Shown: piece by piece, positions 1 through 8,306 of the stretch | Layout of the letters: the number at the start of each line of letters is the position of its first letter | How positions within the stretch are numbered: position 1 is the stretch's first letter | Source of the DNA: Leptolinea sp964446955 | GTDB taxonomy: Bacteria; Chloroflexota; Anaerolineae; Anaerolineales; Anaerolineaceae | Reading direction: 5' to 3' | Length of the DNA: 64,000 nucleotides | Assembly (NCBI GenBank): GCA_964446955.1 | Contig: CAYUQJ010000001.1 | Location: 310,001-374,000, forward strand | Translations under genes and position numbers: made by a program | Notes under the pieces: generated by a model | Told to the model about the DNA's origin: nothing | Databases searched by the model: none | What the model saw: only the letters and a program-made list of their open reading frames with translations

Positions 1-1191
1 GACGGCAAGATATTCCAAAATTCGTTCTTTGACATCTTTTAACCCATAATGATCCTGGTCAAGAACGTTACGGGCATTAATGATATCCAGGTTATCCTGT
101 GTTGAGTTACCCCAGGGTAAAGTAGAGAGCCACTCAATATAAGATCTGATAACACCGTATTCGGCCGAGGCAGTAGGTACTCTGGAGAGACGTTCCAGTT
201 CCCTTGTTGCCTGTTTCATGGCTTCTTCTGATAATTTGGCTTGCTCAAGATTCTTGCGAAGTTCGTTGATATCTTCGGTCAGTTCATCACCATCACCAAG
301 TTCTTTTTGTATGGCTTTCAACTGTTCGCGAAGGAAATACTCGCGTTGTACTTTTTCTATCTCTGACCGGGCTTCGTTCTGAATTTTTTGTCCAAGATCC
401 AGTACCTCGCTTTCGCGAGCCAGGATCGAAACCAATTTCCTTAGTTTTTCCTCTACTGAATCCAACTCGAGGATAGCCTGGGCATCGGCCAGTTCCATAC
501 GTTCAAAGTTCGCAATGGAATAAGCTGTTTGTAATGGATTTGTAATACCGGCGATGGATTCTACCAATTCGCGAGGTATGGAGGGAATCATCTTCGCGAT
601 GTGTTCAAATTGATCCCGGGCATTTCTTGCCAGAGCTTCGACTTCCAGATTTTCATCTTCTATCTCCGGCGCGGGGCTGATCCTGGCCATAAGATAGGGT
701 TCCAGTGATGAAAACTCTTTCACACGAAAACGGCTTAATCCTTGGATTAATATGCGTATTGTTCCATCCGGTGTTCGAAATAGACGATGTATGATTGCGA
801 TTGTCCCTACAGAGTACAGGTCTTGCGGGGTGGGGTTTTCGAGTTCCGGGTTTTTTGATGCTATCAACCCGATTATTCGATTACCGGATACTACATCATC
901 AATTAAACGGATGGATCTGGGTTGTCCAATCGTAAGCGGAACAGCTGTTTGTGGATAAACGACCAGTCCACGCAATGGCAATATTGGCAATTCCTCGGGA
1001 ATTGTAAGCTCTCCCTCATTTCCATTCTCTTCGTTGTTAATTAACGCTTTATTTTCTTCAATGTTTATCACATTTGCAGTGTCTGAAAGAGACAGTCCTA
1101 TTAGTAAGTCTCCCAGGTTGGGGGTAATGCTATCATCAGCAAACCAGTTAAGTATTTCTCGTAAATTGGCATTCCAGCGTGATGCAACCAT
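1..1191 (-). CDS. lon: ATP-dependent protease Lon (N-terminal part, cut by window edge)
   Basis: Reading leftward from ATG 1191, the frame stays open for 397 codons to the window edge, so the ATPase and Ser-Lys protease domains lie outside. The visible part holds the LonN substrate-binding domain (about residues 65-260, starting LPILPLRGLVVYPQ), then a helical coiled region (REYFLREQLKAIQKELG), then the LPWGNST and DQDHYGL segments that precede the AAA+ module in Lon. About 60 acidic residues precede the LonN domain. Lon is a cytosolic ATP-dependent protease that degrades damaged and regulatory proteins. It starts 7 bp after the stop of the small heat-shock gene, so the two are probably co-transcribed as a proteostasis operon. 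Confidence 0.95.
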   Translation of the reverse strand, partial: MVASRWNANLREILNWFADDSITPNLGDLLIGLSLSDTANVINIEENKALINNEENGNEGELTIPEELPILPLRGLVVYPQTAVPLTIGQPRSIRLIDDVVSGNRIIGLIASKNPELENPTPQDLYSVGTIAIIHRLFRTPDGTIRILIQGLSRFRVKEFSSLEPYLMARISPAPEIEDENLEVEALARNARDQFEHIAKMIPSIPRELVESIAGITNPLQTAYSIANFERMELADAQAILELDSVEEKLRKLVSILARESEVLDLGQKIQNEARSEIEKVQREYFLREQLKAIQKELGDGDELTEDINELRKNLEQAKLSEEAMKQATRELERLSRVPTASAEYGVIRSYIEWLSTLPWGNSTQDNLDIINARNVLDQDHYGLKDVKERILEYLAV

Positions 1192-1198
1192 TCTCTGT

Positions 1199-1576
1199 TT
1201 AAGAATCCTTATCGATAATATGAATTTCTCTCGGAATCGCTTTTGTTATCGTTACTTCCAAAAAACCATTTTGATATTCTGCTTTGATTGAATCTCTGTC
1301 AACCGGTTGGCTGATGCGAACTTCAACCAAAAATTCCCCGTAGTGAATTTCCATCTGGTGAAACGAATGATTTTTCATATGATCGTTTCTAACACCAGAG
1401 ATGATCAGAGTTGATTGTTCGAAGCGAATATTGAAGTCTTTTTCTTTTACACCGGCTATTTCAACCCTGATAAGAAATCTATCATTGGTTTCAATTACGT
1501 CCACCGGAGGGTGGTAGATATTAGAATGGATCGATACTTTCAGGTTGTACATTCCGGACCGCGGATAATCAAACAT
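1199..1576 (-). CDS. Small heat-shock protein, Hsp20/alpha-crystallin family
   Basis: This 125-residue protein is almost entirely an alpha-crystallin domain. It opens with PPVDVIETNDRF (about residue 23) and ends in the conserved NGFLEVTITK beta strand. The usual long N-terminal arm is very short and there is no C-terminal IxI-like extension beyond REIHIIDKD. The family are ATP-independent holdases that keep unfolding proteins soluble and here would pass clients to the downstream Lon protease. The start is uncertain: the ATG at 1576 has only a weak purine-rich upstream stretch, and ATG codon 9 is an alternative. The spacing to lon is 7 bp. Confidence 0.88.
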   Translation of the reverse strand: MFDYPRSGMYNLKVSIHSNIYHPPVDVIETNDRFLIRVEIAGVKEKDFNIRFEQSTLIISGVRNDHMKNHSFHQMEIHYGEFLVEVRISQPVDRDSIKAEYQNGFLEVTITKAIPREIHIIDKDS

Positions 1577-1620
1577 AATTGTCTTATTCTCGTCATGAAT
1601 AGTAACTCAAGGAAGCCTGG

Positions 1621-2139
1621 TTAAACGGCATTCCTGGCTGCATCAAGAACAGCCTTGTAATCTGGTTCATCTGAAAGGGCTTTCATGTAATCAACATACA
1701 CAATTTTGTATTTCTTATCAACAACGAACATTGCACGTCTTAATAGTCTCTGGTCTTTAAGAAGACAGGCGTATTTTTTCCCAAAATTAGCTTTTAGATG
1801 ATCAGACACGACCATGACCTGATCAATTCCCGCAGCGCCACACCATCTTTTTTGAGCAAATGGCAGGTCCATGCTGATTACGATAATTGATATGTCCCTT
1901 GACAAATTTGCTGCTGATTCATTGAACTTCCTAATTTCCCGGTCACAAACGTCTGTATCAAGCGAGGGTACTGCAGCAATTATGCGGACTTTTCCCCTTG
2001 TCAGTTTAAGCAGGTCGATGTATGACCAATCTTGAAGATGTGCCTTAAATGATGGAGCCTGATGGCCGATTTTCAAATCTTCCCCGACGACTGTCGCGTC
2101 TTTTCCACCGAACTGGATAAGACCTTTGCGTTCAAGCAT
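1621..2139 (-). CDS. tpx: Thiol peroxidase Tpx (atypical 2-Cys peroxiredoxin)
   Basis: The 172-residue protein has the Tpx signature PSLDTDVCDRE with the peroxidatic Cys at residue 65, and a second Cys at about 100 (RWCGAAG) matching the Tpx resolving Cys. It reduces H2O2 and alkyl hydroperoxides in the cytosol using thioredoxin. I chose ATG 2139 rather than the ATG four codons upstream because a GGAGG lies 5 bases before it and the upstream ATG would overlap that ribosome-binding site. The gene is followed by hsp20 and lon in the same direction, which suggests a stress-response block. The Tpx motif PSLDTPVCD has Asp in place of Pro here. Confidence 0.92.
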   Translation of the reverse strand: MLERKGLIQFGGKDATVVGEDLKIGHQAPSFKAHLQDWSYIDLLKLTRGKVRIIAAVPSLDTDVCDREIRKFNESAANLSRDISIIVISMDLPFAQKRWCGAAGIDQVMVVSDHLKANFGKKYACLLKDQRLLRRAMFVVDKKYKIVYVDYMKALSDEPDYKAVLDAARNAV

Positions 2140-2170
2140 ATTGACCTCCATATGTAAACGTTCGACAAGG

Positions 2171-2243
2171 CGCCCCCGGTGGGAGTCGAACCCACAACCA
2201 ACAGCTTAGAAGGCTGGTGCTCTGTCCATTGCGCTACAGGGGC
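2171..2243 (-). tRNA. tRNA-Arg(TCT)
   Basis: On the minus strand the 73 bases fold as a standard cloverleaf. The acceptor GCCCCTG pairs with CGGGGGC, the T arm is GTGGG-TTCGACT-CCCAC, and the anticodon loop CTTCTAA has anticodon TCT (reads AGA). One mismatch sits at the outer end of the anticodon stem. CCA is not encoded (CCT follows the discriminator G). The 5' 56 bases and 9 bases of upstream flank are duplicated exactly at 17489-17553, so this gene is the attachment site of the island to its right. Its 5' half and promoter now come from the island side. Confidence 0.95.
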
Positions 2244-2252
2244 AAGCTATCG
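2188..2252. repeat. Left attachment repeat (attL), 65 bp
   Basis: This segment is identical to 17489-17553 and covers tRNA-Arg positions 1-56 (5' end through T loop) plus 9 bases upstream. Identity stops at a C/G mismatch just outside each end. The crossover segment probably lies within it, plausibly around the anticodon stem-loop as in other tRNA-targeting tyrosine recombinases. In the unoccupied chromosome, 2187 would join 17489 directly. Confidence 0.9.
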
Positions 2253-2384
2253 CTATATATGGGATTTTTTTCAAAGATGTCCGCCAGATATACCGATACA
2301 AATTGCATAATTGTTGTAAAAAAAACGGAAGTATGTTGGTTCTGTTTTCACCTCCTCTCCTCTGATTATATCGCAATTGGTAAC

Positions 2385-2406
2385 AAAAAAGCCCCGAAGG
2401 GCTTTT
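2385..2406 (-). terminator. Rho-independent terminator (minus strand)
   Basis: An eight-pair stem AAAAGCCC/GGGCTTTT closes a CGAA loop; read leftward it is followed by a run of T (2385-2390). It would stop leftward transcription from the island before the tRNA-Arg gene. Confidence 0.7.
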
Positions 2407-2425
2407 AGTTACTCTATTTGCTGAG

Positions 2426-2457
2426 AAAGAAGAAGCTCTCTTGGCTTCTTCTTTTTA
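2426..2457 (+). terminator. Rho-independent terminator (plus strand)
   Basis: An 11-bp perfect stem AAAGAAGAAGC/GCTTCTTCTTT with a 7-base loop is followed by TTTTTATTT-type sequence. It lies back to back with the previous terminator and shields the XRE promoter from rightward read-through. Confidence 0.65.
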
Positions 2458-2541
2458 TTTCCACCTTATCGATATTCAAAAAAATTCGGTTGTTTATGAA
2501 ACAGCGAGAAAAAATTGATCAAGCGAAATCCGAATGTCAAA

Positions 2542-2570
2542 TTGACTTGAACGATTTCGTACTATATATT
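2542..2570 (+). promoter_or_regulatory. Sigma-70-type promoter of the XRE regulator
   Basis: TTGACT (2542-2547) and TATATT (2565-2570) are separated by 17 bases and lie 22 bases before the start codon at 2593. An imperfect inverted repeat CGAAATC (2523-2529) / GATTTCG (around 2553-2559) overlaps the spacer and could be an autoregulatory operator. Confidence 0.6.
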
Positions 2571-2592
2571 TAGTTATACAAGAAGGAGCTTT

Positions 2593-2961
2593 ATGTTACC
2601 AAGTTTGCTTGCCAGCAAGATAAAAGAACGCAGCCTTAGCAACAGAGGTGCTGCCAAAGAAATTGGGATAGCCCATACGACGCTTCAAAGGTTCCTGGCC
2701 GGTCACGCGTTCGATATGGACACCGTGCTCAAGATCTGCCAATATCTCGAGATTTCTCCAGATGCTGCCTTGAACTCCTTACCGAAAAAAAGCCAGCCAT
2801 TGAATGATCTGGTAATGATCCTGGATAGCGAGCCTGAATTGGCGAATGCTTTTTTTGACGCAATTGGGGAGATGAAGAAGAATAGGTTGAGCAAGGAGGA
2901 TGTTCTGGATATCGTTGAATATGTCATATTCAAGATCCAATCAAAGAAAAGAAGGCGATAA
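2593..2961 (+). CDS. XRE-family helix-turn-helix regulator
   Basis: A 122-residue protein with a Cro/C1-type HTH in its first 60 residues: NRGAAKEIGIAHTTLQRFLAG reads as helix-turn-recognition helix, followed by MDTVLKICQYLEI. The C-terminal half is a helical, charged tail ending KSKKRRR-like basic residues. The start ATG has a clear AAGGAG 5 bases upstream. It sits alone on the plus strand at the leader-distal end of the CRISPR array and points toward it. Target genes are unknown; plausible ones are its own promoter, the cas promoter or the integrase. Confidence 0.85.
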   Translation: MLPSLLASKIKERSLSNRGAAKEIGIAHTTLQRFLAGHAFDMDTVLKICQYLEISPDAALNSLPKKSQPLNDLVMILDSEPELANAFFDAIGEMKKNRLSKEDVLDIVEYVIFKIQSKKRRR

Positions 2962-3025
2962 GCGGGAGGACATAGTTCAGACATCTGAATTACTTATATG
3001 GTATTACGAATAAGAGATATTGACA

Positions 3026-3056
3026 GAATTGGTGCGGGATTTTCCTGCACCAATTC
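3026..3056 (-). terminator. Strong hairpin at the distal end of the CRISPR array
   Basis: A 14-bp stem (GAATTGGTGC/GCACCAATTC extended by GGGA/TCCT with one G-T pair) with a 3-base loop lies 16 bases beyond the last, degenerate repeat. It is suitably placed to end the pre-crRNA transcript, though the T-run after it is poor in both directions. Confidence 0.5.
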
Positions 3057-3072
3057 AATTTCTTCCCTAATG

Positions 3073-4510
3073 ACTTTCCAACCCACGTGAGTGGGGAATA
3101 CAGATCGCGCCGTGGATTGTCACCGGAATAACACGGTTCACCCCCACGCGTGTGGGGAATACGTTGACCCTGAAATACTGGCAGACTATCAGGACGGTTC
3201 ACCCCCACGCGTGTGGGGAATACCGGTACGACTCGCTTTCGGCTTCATCCCGGTTCGGTTCACCCCCACGCGTGTGGGGAATACCCCGCGATTCTCGGTC
3301 GCAAATTCCGGTTTGACGGTTCACCCCCACGCGTGTGGGGAATACGAATGACGGGCAAATGTCAATCTCATACATTGCGGTTCACCCCCACGCGTGTGGG
3401 GAATACGAGATAACCAGCTACCTTGCCCTCGCCAACTGCCGGTTCACCCCCACGCGTGTGGGGAATACGTGAACGGATTTAAACCCAGACTTTCACATAC
3501 CGGTTCACCCCCACGCGTGTGGGGAATACGCTTGTTCCCTAAATTACCAGGCACGTCTGATACGGTTCACCCCCACGCGTGTGGGGAATACTGCCAGTTC
3601 AAGTATTGCATAATCGTTCTTGACGGTTCACCCCCACGCGTGTGGGGAATACGATCGTGGCTGGAGAGTTTTTCAGGGGAGAAGTCGGTTCACCCCCACG
3701 CGTGTGGGGAATACTTTCAATGCTACGCCGGTTATACAACGGTCACACGGTTCACCCCCACGCGTGTGGGGAATACGATAGTCTTTGGTGACCATCTATC
3801 ACGTTGAATGGTTCACCCCCACGCGTGTGGGGAATACCCGCCTCACATTCCCCAGCGCGTCGTATGTAGCGGTTCACCCCCACGCGTGTGGGGAATACTT
3901 ATCCATAACACGGCGGACTGACTGCTTTACCGGTTCACCCCCACGCGTGTGGGGAATACTGTTATTTTATTATTTTGGGACGTCCACCCAACGGTTCACC
4001 CCCACGCGTGTGGGGAATACTTATATAAAGCAGTTACATCAGGACACAAATACGGTTCACCCCCACGCGTGTGGGGAATACGAATCCAATCAAGGCATTT
4101 TTCCGCAGGCACACGGTTCACCCCCACGCGTGTGGGGAATACTCCCGCCCCGTCCATGTTGACTTGACCATCCATGCGGTTCACCCCCACGCGTGTGGGG
4201 AATACTCAACATCGTAACCGGCTTTGACTTCCGGCTCTGGTTCACCCCCACGCGTGTGGGGAATACATGGCGCCCTGTTCAAAATAGTACGACGCAAACG
4301 GTTCACCCCCACGCGTGTGGGGAATACCCGGTCCATCATTCCTCCTCAAAAAGAGTGAACGGTTCACCCCCACGCGTGTGGGGAATACATCATCTCCGGG
4401 TATCCACAAACACAATTCATCGGTTCACCCCCACGCGTGTGGGGAATACGGTACAGATGCGGCTGCAAATTTCACCAGGAACGGTTCACCCCCACGCGTG
4501 TGGGGAATAC
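3073..4510 (-). CRISPR. Type I-E CRISPR array, 24 repeats and 23 spacers
   Basis: Repeats are 29 bases; on the minus strand they run GTATTCCCCACACGCG then TGGGGGTGAACCG, a typical I-E repeat with a palindromic core and GTGAACCG as the expected crRNA 5' handle. Repeat starts are spaced 61 bases (32-base spacers) in most cases, 62 in four cases, and 63 once (the 34-base spacer 4143-4176). The repeats at 3809 and 4238 have T instead of C at the outer base. The leftmost repeat (3073-3101) is degenerate, marking the leader-distal end. Transcription is therefore leftward, from the cas2 side, in line with the cas operon. All spacers look unique by eye. Confidence 0.99.
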
Positions 4511-4529
4511 TCTTCGATAACATAAAAAA

Positions 4530-4850
4530 TCAATTCTTTTCCAACCTCCTTTTCTGAATTGGAGTTAGGTATTCACCGACTTGTTGTAAAAATTGAAGGC
4601 CTTCGAAATCTAAGACCCGGTATCTATCACTTCCTGAGATGCGCATGGCAAAATGCTGTTCATTATTTGTTGACCAGGCTTGAAACACACTTCCAGCTGA
4701 TTTACTTGACGCACATTTTTCCCATAAACGGTCCCTGACTAATGCAGAAACATGACCGATAAATACCCCTGGTGCCGCTTCGAATAACCATCGGCTCAAT
4801 TCTCCCTTTGCACTTGATGGTGTTTTCTGCAAGATCATTATGACCATCAT
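4530..4850 (-). CDS. cas2e: CRISPR-associated endonuclease Cas2, type I-E
   Basis: A 106-residue Cas2e that starts MMVIMILQKTPSSAKGELSR and contains the conserved APGVFIGHVSALVRDRLWE and DFEGLQFL segments. It dimerises with Cas1 as the structural core of the spacer-integration complex. The C-terminal tail (about 18 residues after DFEGLQFLQQ) is longer than in E. coli Cas2 (94 residues). Its ATG directly follows the cas1 TGA, with AGGAG 4 bases upstream. The stop codon is only 19 bp from the first CRISPR repeat, so the leader overlaps this gene. Confidence 0.95.
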   Translation of the reverse strand: MMVIMILQKTPSSAKGELSRWLFEAAPGVFIGHVSALVRDRLWEKCASSKSAGSVFQAWSTNNEQHFAMRISGSDRYRVLDFEGLQFLQQVGEYLTPIQKRRLEKN

Positions 4851-5747
4851 TCAACTCCTATCCATGTCCGGCTGCCATAATGCATTATCCAGAGGAATAT
4901 CTTCTCCTGCAAGATCACTATCACTGTAATCTGGAGTTTGAAGTAGCCGGTCTATATCAGGCAGTATCTTTTTGAGCAACTTCTGTTCATGGAAACGTTC
5001 TCTGCATTTTTGTCGGGTACGGCTGTCAACCATGGAAGGATTTTCAGCAACAATCTCAAAAGCGATAGGGATTGTCAACCAAGTTTTATATAGATCTGCT
5101 ATATCATAAACAAATGAGAGCTGTTTGCCTGTATGTAAGAAACCTAACGCAGGGGAGTATCCGCCGGAAACGATCGCCGCATGGCAAACTCCATTCAAAA
5201 CAGAATTTGCGACAGAAAGAGCTCTGTTTATTGGGTCTCCCCTGCTCCAATTTTTGGGGTCATAGTTTCTTCCGTTCCACTCCACCCCGTATTGTTTGCT
5301 TGCACTGGCATATGCAATTCGCATTCTCGCGCCTTCCATACCCCTGAGCTGTTCAATTGAGACGCATGGTTCAAGCGACTGTCCAAACCGCATCTCATAC
5401 ATCCGAAGAACAACCCCTAATCGTTTCTGCGGATCACATAACATTTCTGCCTGGTGTAATATGTGATACGCCCGGTGGGTTTCCCCCGTTCCAAAAGCAT
5501 AGAACAAAAATCCATCCTGGCCTGTCCATACAATACTGCAACCGTGGCTTGACAAAATATCAACAGCCGCATGTGTTAGAGATGTCCCCGGCCCAAGTAA
5601 TAGAACGCACAGATTGGCAATTGGTACCACTGTTCGTCCTGTCTCCTGCAGTACAAGAATTGAACTGTCTTTTCGTTCGATCACCGCATGTTCAATATAC
5701 AGGTAGCTAAGGCTGTCACGGAGTTTCGGTAAATCATGAAAATCCAT
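4851..5747 (-). CDS. cas1e: CRISPR-associated integrase Cas1, type I-E
   Basis: A 298-residue Cas1e. The metal-binding residues are present: Glu138 (RGMEGARMR), His205 (GFLHTG), Asp215 and Asp218 (FVYDIADL). It catalyses insertion of new spacers at the leader-proximal repeat, together with Cas2. The start was set at ATG 5747, which has GGAGGGG 4 bases upstream; the ATG four codons earlier lies in the ribosome-binding site. It is preceded by a 62-bp gap after cas6e and followed at once by cas2. Confidence 0.96.
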   Translation of the reverse strand: MDFHDLPKLRDSLSYLYIEHAVIERKDSSILVLQETGRTVVPIANLCVLLLGPGTSLTHAAVDILSSHGCSIVWTGQDGFLFYAFGTGETHRAYHILHQAEMLCDPQKRLGVVLRMYEMRFGQSLEPCVSIEQLRGMEGARMRIAYASASKQYGVEWNGRNYDPKNWSRGDPINRALSVANSVLNGVCHAAIVSGGYSPALGFLHTGKQLSFVYDIADLYKTWLTIPIAFEIVAENPSMVDSRTRQKCRERFHEQKLLKKILPDIDRLLQTPDYSDSDLAGEDIPLDNALWQPDMDRS

Positions 5748-5809
5748 TATCCCCTCCATTCATCGTAAAAGATATTCAGTTGGTAAGGTTCAAAATGTTT
5801 TCAAGAATT

Positions 5810-6421
5810 TCAATAACGACCGAGAGAGAGCAATCCGAACCCAAAACCTTTGGCTGAACCGATCCCTTTTTCCAGTGTGGTGGCCAACTTTGCTGGATCT
5901 TCCACAAAAAGCACACCATCGAATTGAATTGCTTTGTGCGTGGCCTGCCATCCATTTCCTTGCGACAGCCGTTCGCTTTTTTGAAAACCCCTGTCAATGG
6001 TGATACATCCTTCCAGCCTGGCGCCGGCGCTATCCAGCTTGCGTTGCAGCCAGGCTTGCTGGCTTGCTTCATCGATCAAACCAAGCCGTACACCGTTCTT
6101 CTTTATGGTGGGGTTGGCCAGCAACCGGAAACGGTACCGGCCGGTTACCAGATAAGTTTCGAACTCTTTGATCTCTGGATCATTGATCAGAAATGAGTTT
6201 GTGCCAAAGGCGGCTTTCCAATCAGGTTTTTGATGCGATTGTGCAAGAATGGTCATATCTTTCAATCCGGATATCTTGGGATCATTTTCGATCCGGAAAA
6301 GTAGTCTTTTGTCACCATCGAACGCTTTCATCAAGGTTTGGTGAACAAAATAGGGGTTATTCAGCCAGGAGATGGCTGGGCGAGTGGGTGATATTGTAAA
6401 CCGGGTGAGAAACAATTTCAT
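5810..6421 (-). CDS. cas6e: crRNA-processing endoribonuclease Cas6e
   Basis: A 203-residue RAMP protein (CasE/Cse3 family). It has the N-terminal beta strand MKLFLTRFTI, a His at residue 27 (YFVHQTLMKAF) matching the catalytic His of the family, and a C-terminal glycine-rich loop GIGSAKGFGFGLLS. It cuts pre-crRNA at the base of the repeat hairpin and stays bound to the 3' end as a Cascade subunit. Its ATG overlaps the cas5e stop by 4 bp (ATGA), so translation is coupled. Confidence 0.95.
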   Translation of the reverse strand: MKLFLTRFTISPTRPAISWLNNPYFVHQTLMKAFDGDKRLLFRIENDPKISGLKDMTILAQSHQKPDWKAAFGTNSFLINDPEIKEFETYLVTGRYRFRLLANPTIKKNGVRLGLIDEASQQAWLQRKLDSAGARLEGCITIDRGFQKSERLSQGNGWQATHKAIQFDGVLFVEDPAKLATTLEKGIGSAKGFGFGLLSLGRY

Positions 6422-7119
6422 ACGACCTCGCTTTCCGGCATGTATTCAAATGCGAGATCCCTGGTATATCGGGGAAGAAATGTCCGATAACAATTGGACA
6501 AAATCTCATCACGCCTCATAACTCCCTCACCCGGCCGGCATTCAACTATGGCCCTGATTATCATTGGACCATTGGTATTATGTGGAACCCGGGAGAGATC
6601 CTCAGGTCTAAATCTCCAGCTCTTCAATGCAAGCTCCAGCGAAGGAAAAACACCTTCTCCTTCATAAATGGGGGAGGACGGGGGACAGGATTTTCGACCC
6701 AGGTATGCTGGCCATACCGGATCTTTCACAGCCTTGGACAGTATTTTGATCCATTCCGGCTCTGATTGAATTGCGGCGAGAAAAGAAGCGTCTGAGAGAT
6801 AGAACCGTGATGATACAACTGTTTCTGGAAAGTGTGTATTCGTGTTTACTTTTATTTTCCCCTCGGCTGACAGAACGCCCCCCGATACTGTATGGTAATC
6901 GCTCAGGAAAGTACCGGGATTATCACACCGGATGCCCAACCGCATATTTCGCGAAAGTCCGGCGAGTTCATCATCCTTCTTTATTCCTAGCGCACAACCC
7001 AATAAACCAACAATTCCTGACTTTGTTGGTTCGGGCGCTGTATCCCGGACGTCCCAACGCGCTCGTTCACCCCATGATTGCAGGGGTCCTTCCAAACGAA
7101 GGAATAGCGTATTAGGCAT
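6418..7119 (-). CDS. cas5e: Cascade subunit Cas5e
   Basis: A 233-residue Cas5 (CasD) protein that begins MPNTLFLRLEGPLQSWGERA, the hallmark N-terminal strand and loop of Cas5e, and continues with TKSGIVGLLGCALGI. It caps the 5' handle of the crRNA in the surveillance complex. It starts 3 bp after the cas7e stop and overlaps cas6e by 4 bp. Confidence 0.95.
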   Translation of the reverse strand: MPNTLFLRLEGPLQSWGERARWDVRDTAPEPTKSGIVGLLGCALGIKKDDELAGLSRNMRLGIRCDNPGTFLSDYHTVSGGVLSAEGKIKVNTNTHFPETVVSSRFYLSDASFLAAIQSEPEWIKILSKAVKDPVWPAYLGRKSCPPSSPIYEGEGVFPSLELALKSWRFRPEDLSRVPHNTNGPMIIRAIVECRPGEGVMRRDEILSNCYRTFLPRYTRDLAFEYMPESEVV

Positions 7120-7122
7120 AGT

Positions 7123-8274
7123 CTATTTCTCCATGGGAAGTTTTTCTACAAGCCAATTCTTCAATGCATCCAGGTCTGGCTTCGTCTCTGTTCCGGGCAT
7201 CTGGCATTCCACGAGCGCCAGCGCGGCCCGTTCCGCTTCTATATTGTAGGCATTAGAAACCTTCTCAATATAATCAGACAGATTTTTCGCAGACATTTCG
7301 ATAAGCGATTGTGTATTCGTTCCACGCAGTGGTTTGATAAACGCGTTGGCATAATTGATGGGCAGGTTACGTTTCGTAACCTCTACGAGTACCAGATCGG
7401 GCAAATTATGTGCGGCGAAAGTGTTTTGCTTCCCGCTGGGCTGAGCCAAACAAGCGGCTTCAACAAAAGCAGCCACGGCTTGTGTGGCTACTGACCTGTC
7501 ACCACCCAGGTTTTCCACCAGTTGTTCCCAGTGAATATTGAAATATTTATAATATGTGCTGCTGTTGAACTCAACATCCCCGATCATCCCCGCGCCCGCG
7601 TCGCTGGTTAGATCGTCAACGGCAGTAAAGTAATCAAATTCCTGGTTCAGAGCATTGGTGGATATCGCATGTGCGACCTGGACTGAAGCAGAGACGTTTT
7701 CAAAAGCGGCGCTTGTCGTCATCCGGCCGAACATGGCAATATCAACCGACCGGGGAACCAGGTTGCCAAGGTCTTTGGTGATCACATCAATCTTGGCTTT
7801 GTTCCATTCTTTTGAACCCATGGCCGTGTAGATGGATTTGAGTTTTTGGGCCAGGAACGGAAGCTCTTCCTGTCCTATGAAGATCAGTTGCTTCACTTGA
7901 TCTTCGCCTTCTTTTTCTTCCGCATTCTCCGCTGCATCTTTGACGTCTTCGTCAGTTCTTTCCCTTTTACTGGACTCGCGCCCAATTTCTGACAATCTGG
8001 CGGATATCTCTTTTATCCCAGTCTCGTTATTGGAGATCTTATTCAATTCAGCAGTGATCAGCCTTGGAAGTTGGCGGGTTCTGACACCAAGAAGGTTGTT
8101 TTTCGAAAAAGCTTCCTCAAATGTTTCAGAGCGACGAATGGAACGCTTCAAACACTGGCTCGATATCCGGCCACGGCGAACTCCGCCAAAGACCGCATCT
8201 TTCGGAGCTCCTGTGTCGTCGCGGTTGAGATTGGCTGGCGCGTAATTCTGTAGTATATGGATCTGGATTAGCAT
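7123..8274 (-). CDS. cas7e: Cascade backbone subunit Cas7e
   Basis: A 383-residue Cas7 (CasC/Cse4) protein with the family opening MLIQIHILQNYAPANLNRDD and the adjacent GGVRRGRISSQCLKRSIR. Other conserved parts are PRSVDIAMFGRM and GMIGDVEFNSSTYYKY. Six copies coat the spacer part of the crRNA in the complex. AGGAG lies 6-7 bases before the ATG. A Lys/Glu-rich insertion (about residues 95-130, RESSKRERTDEDVKDAAENA) is longer than in E. coli Cas7. Confidence 0.96.
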   Translation of the reverse strand: MLIQIHILQNYAPANLNRDDTGAPKDAVFGGVRRGRISSQCLKRSIRRSETFEEAFSKNNLLGVRTRQLPRLITAELNKISNNETGIKEISARLSEIGRESSKRERTDEDVKDAAENAEEKEGEDQVKQLIFIGQEELPFLAQKLKSIYTAMGSKEWNKAKIDVITKDLGNLVPRSVDIAMFGRMTTSAAFENVSASVQVAHAISTNALNQEFDYFTAVDDLTSDAGAGMIGDVEFNSSTYYKYFNIHWEQLVENLGGDRSVATQAVAAFVEAACLAQPSGKQNTFAAHNLPDLVLVEVTKRNLPINYANAFIKPLRGTNTQSLIEMSAKNLSDYIEKVSNAYNIEAERAALALVECQMPGTETKPDLDALKNWLVEKLPMEK

Positions 8275-8306
8275 AGAATTCTCCTTTGAAAGTTATTCAG
8301 ACGATA

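Larger units (their letters stand above)
2244..2592. other. Left end of the island: non-coding, with candidate arm sites, terminators and promoter
   Basis: No gene is visible in these 350 bases. Two short sequences recur near the right end of the island: CCGCCAGATATA (2281-2292; inverted copy at 17415-17426) and GGAAGTATGTTGGT (2327-2340; direct copy at 17350-17363). They are candidate arm-type integrase sites. Two hairpin terminators (2385-2406 and 2426-2457) and the promoter of the XRE gene (2542-2570) follow. The tRNA promoter must also lie here, since the tRNA is transcribed leftward from 2243; TATATA at about 2255-2260 is a possible -10. Confidence 0.6.

Noticed and set aside
3091..4557. 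Long open frames running through the CRISPR array on both strands
   Set aside because: They repeat the peptides encoded by the 29-base repeat (such as RFTPTRVGNT) and arise only from array periodicity.
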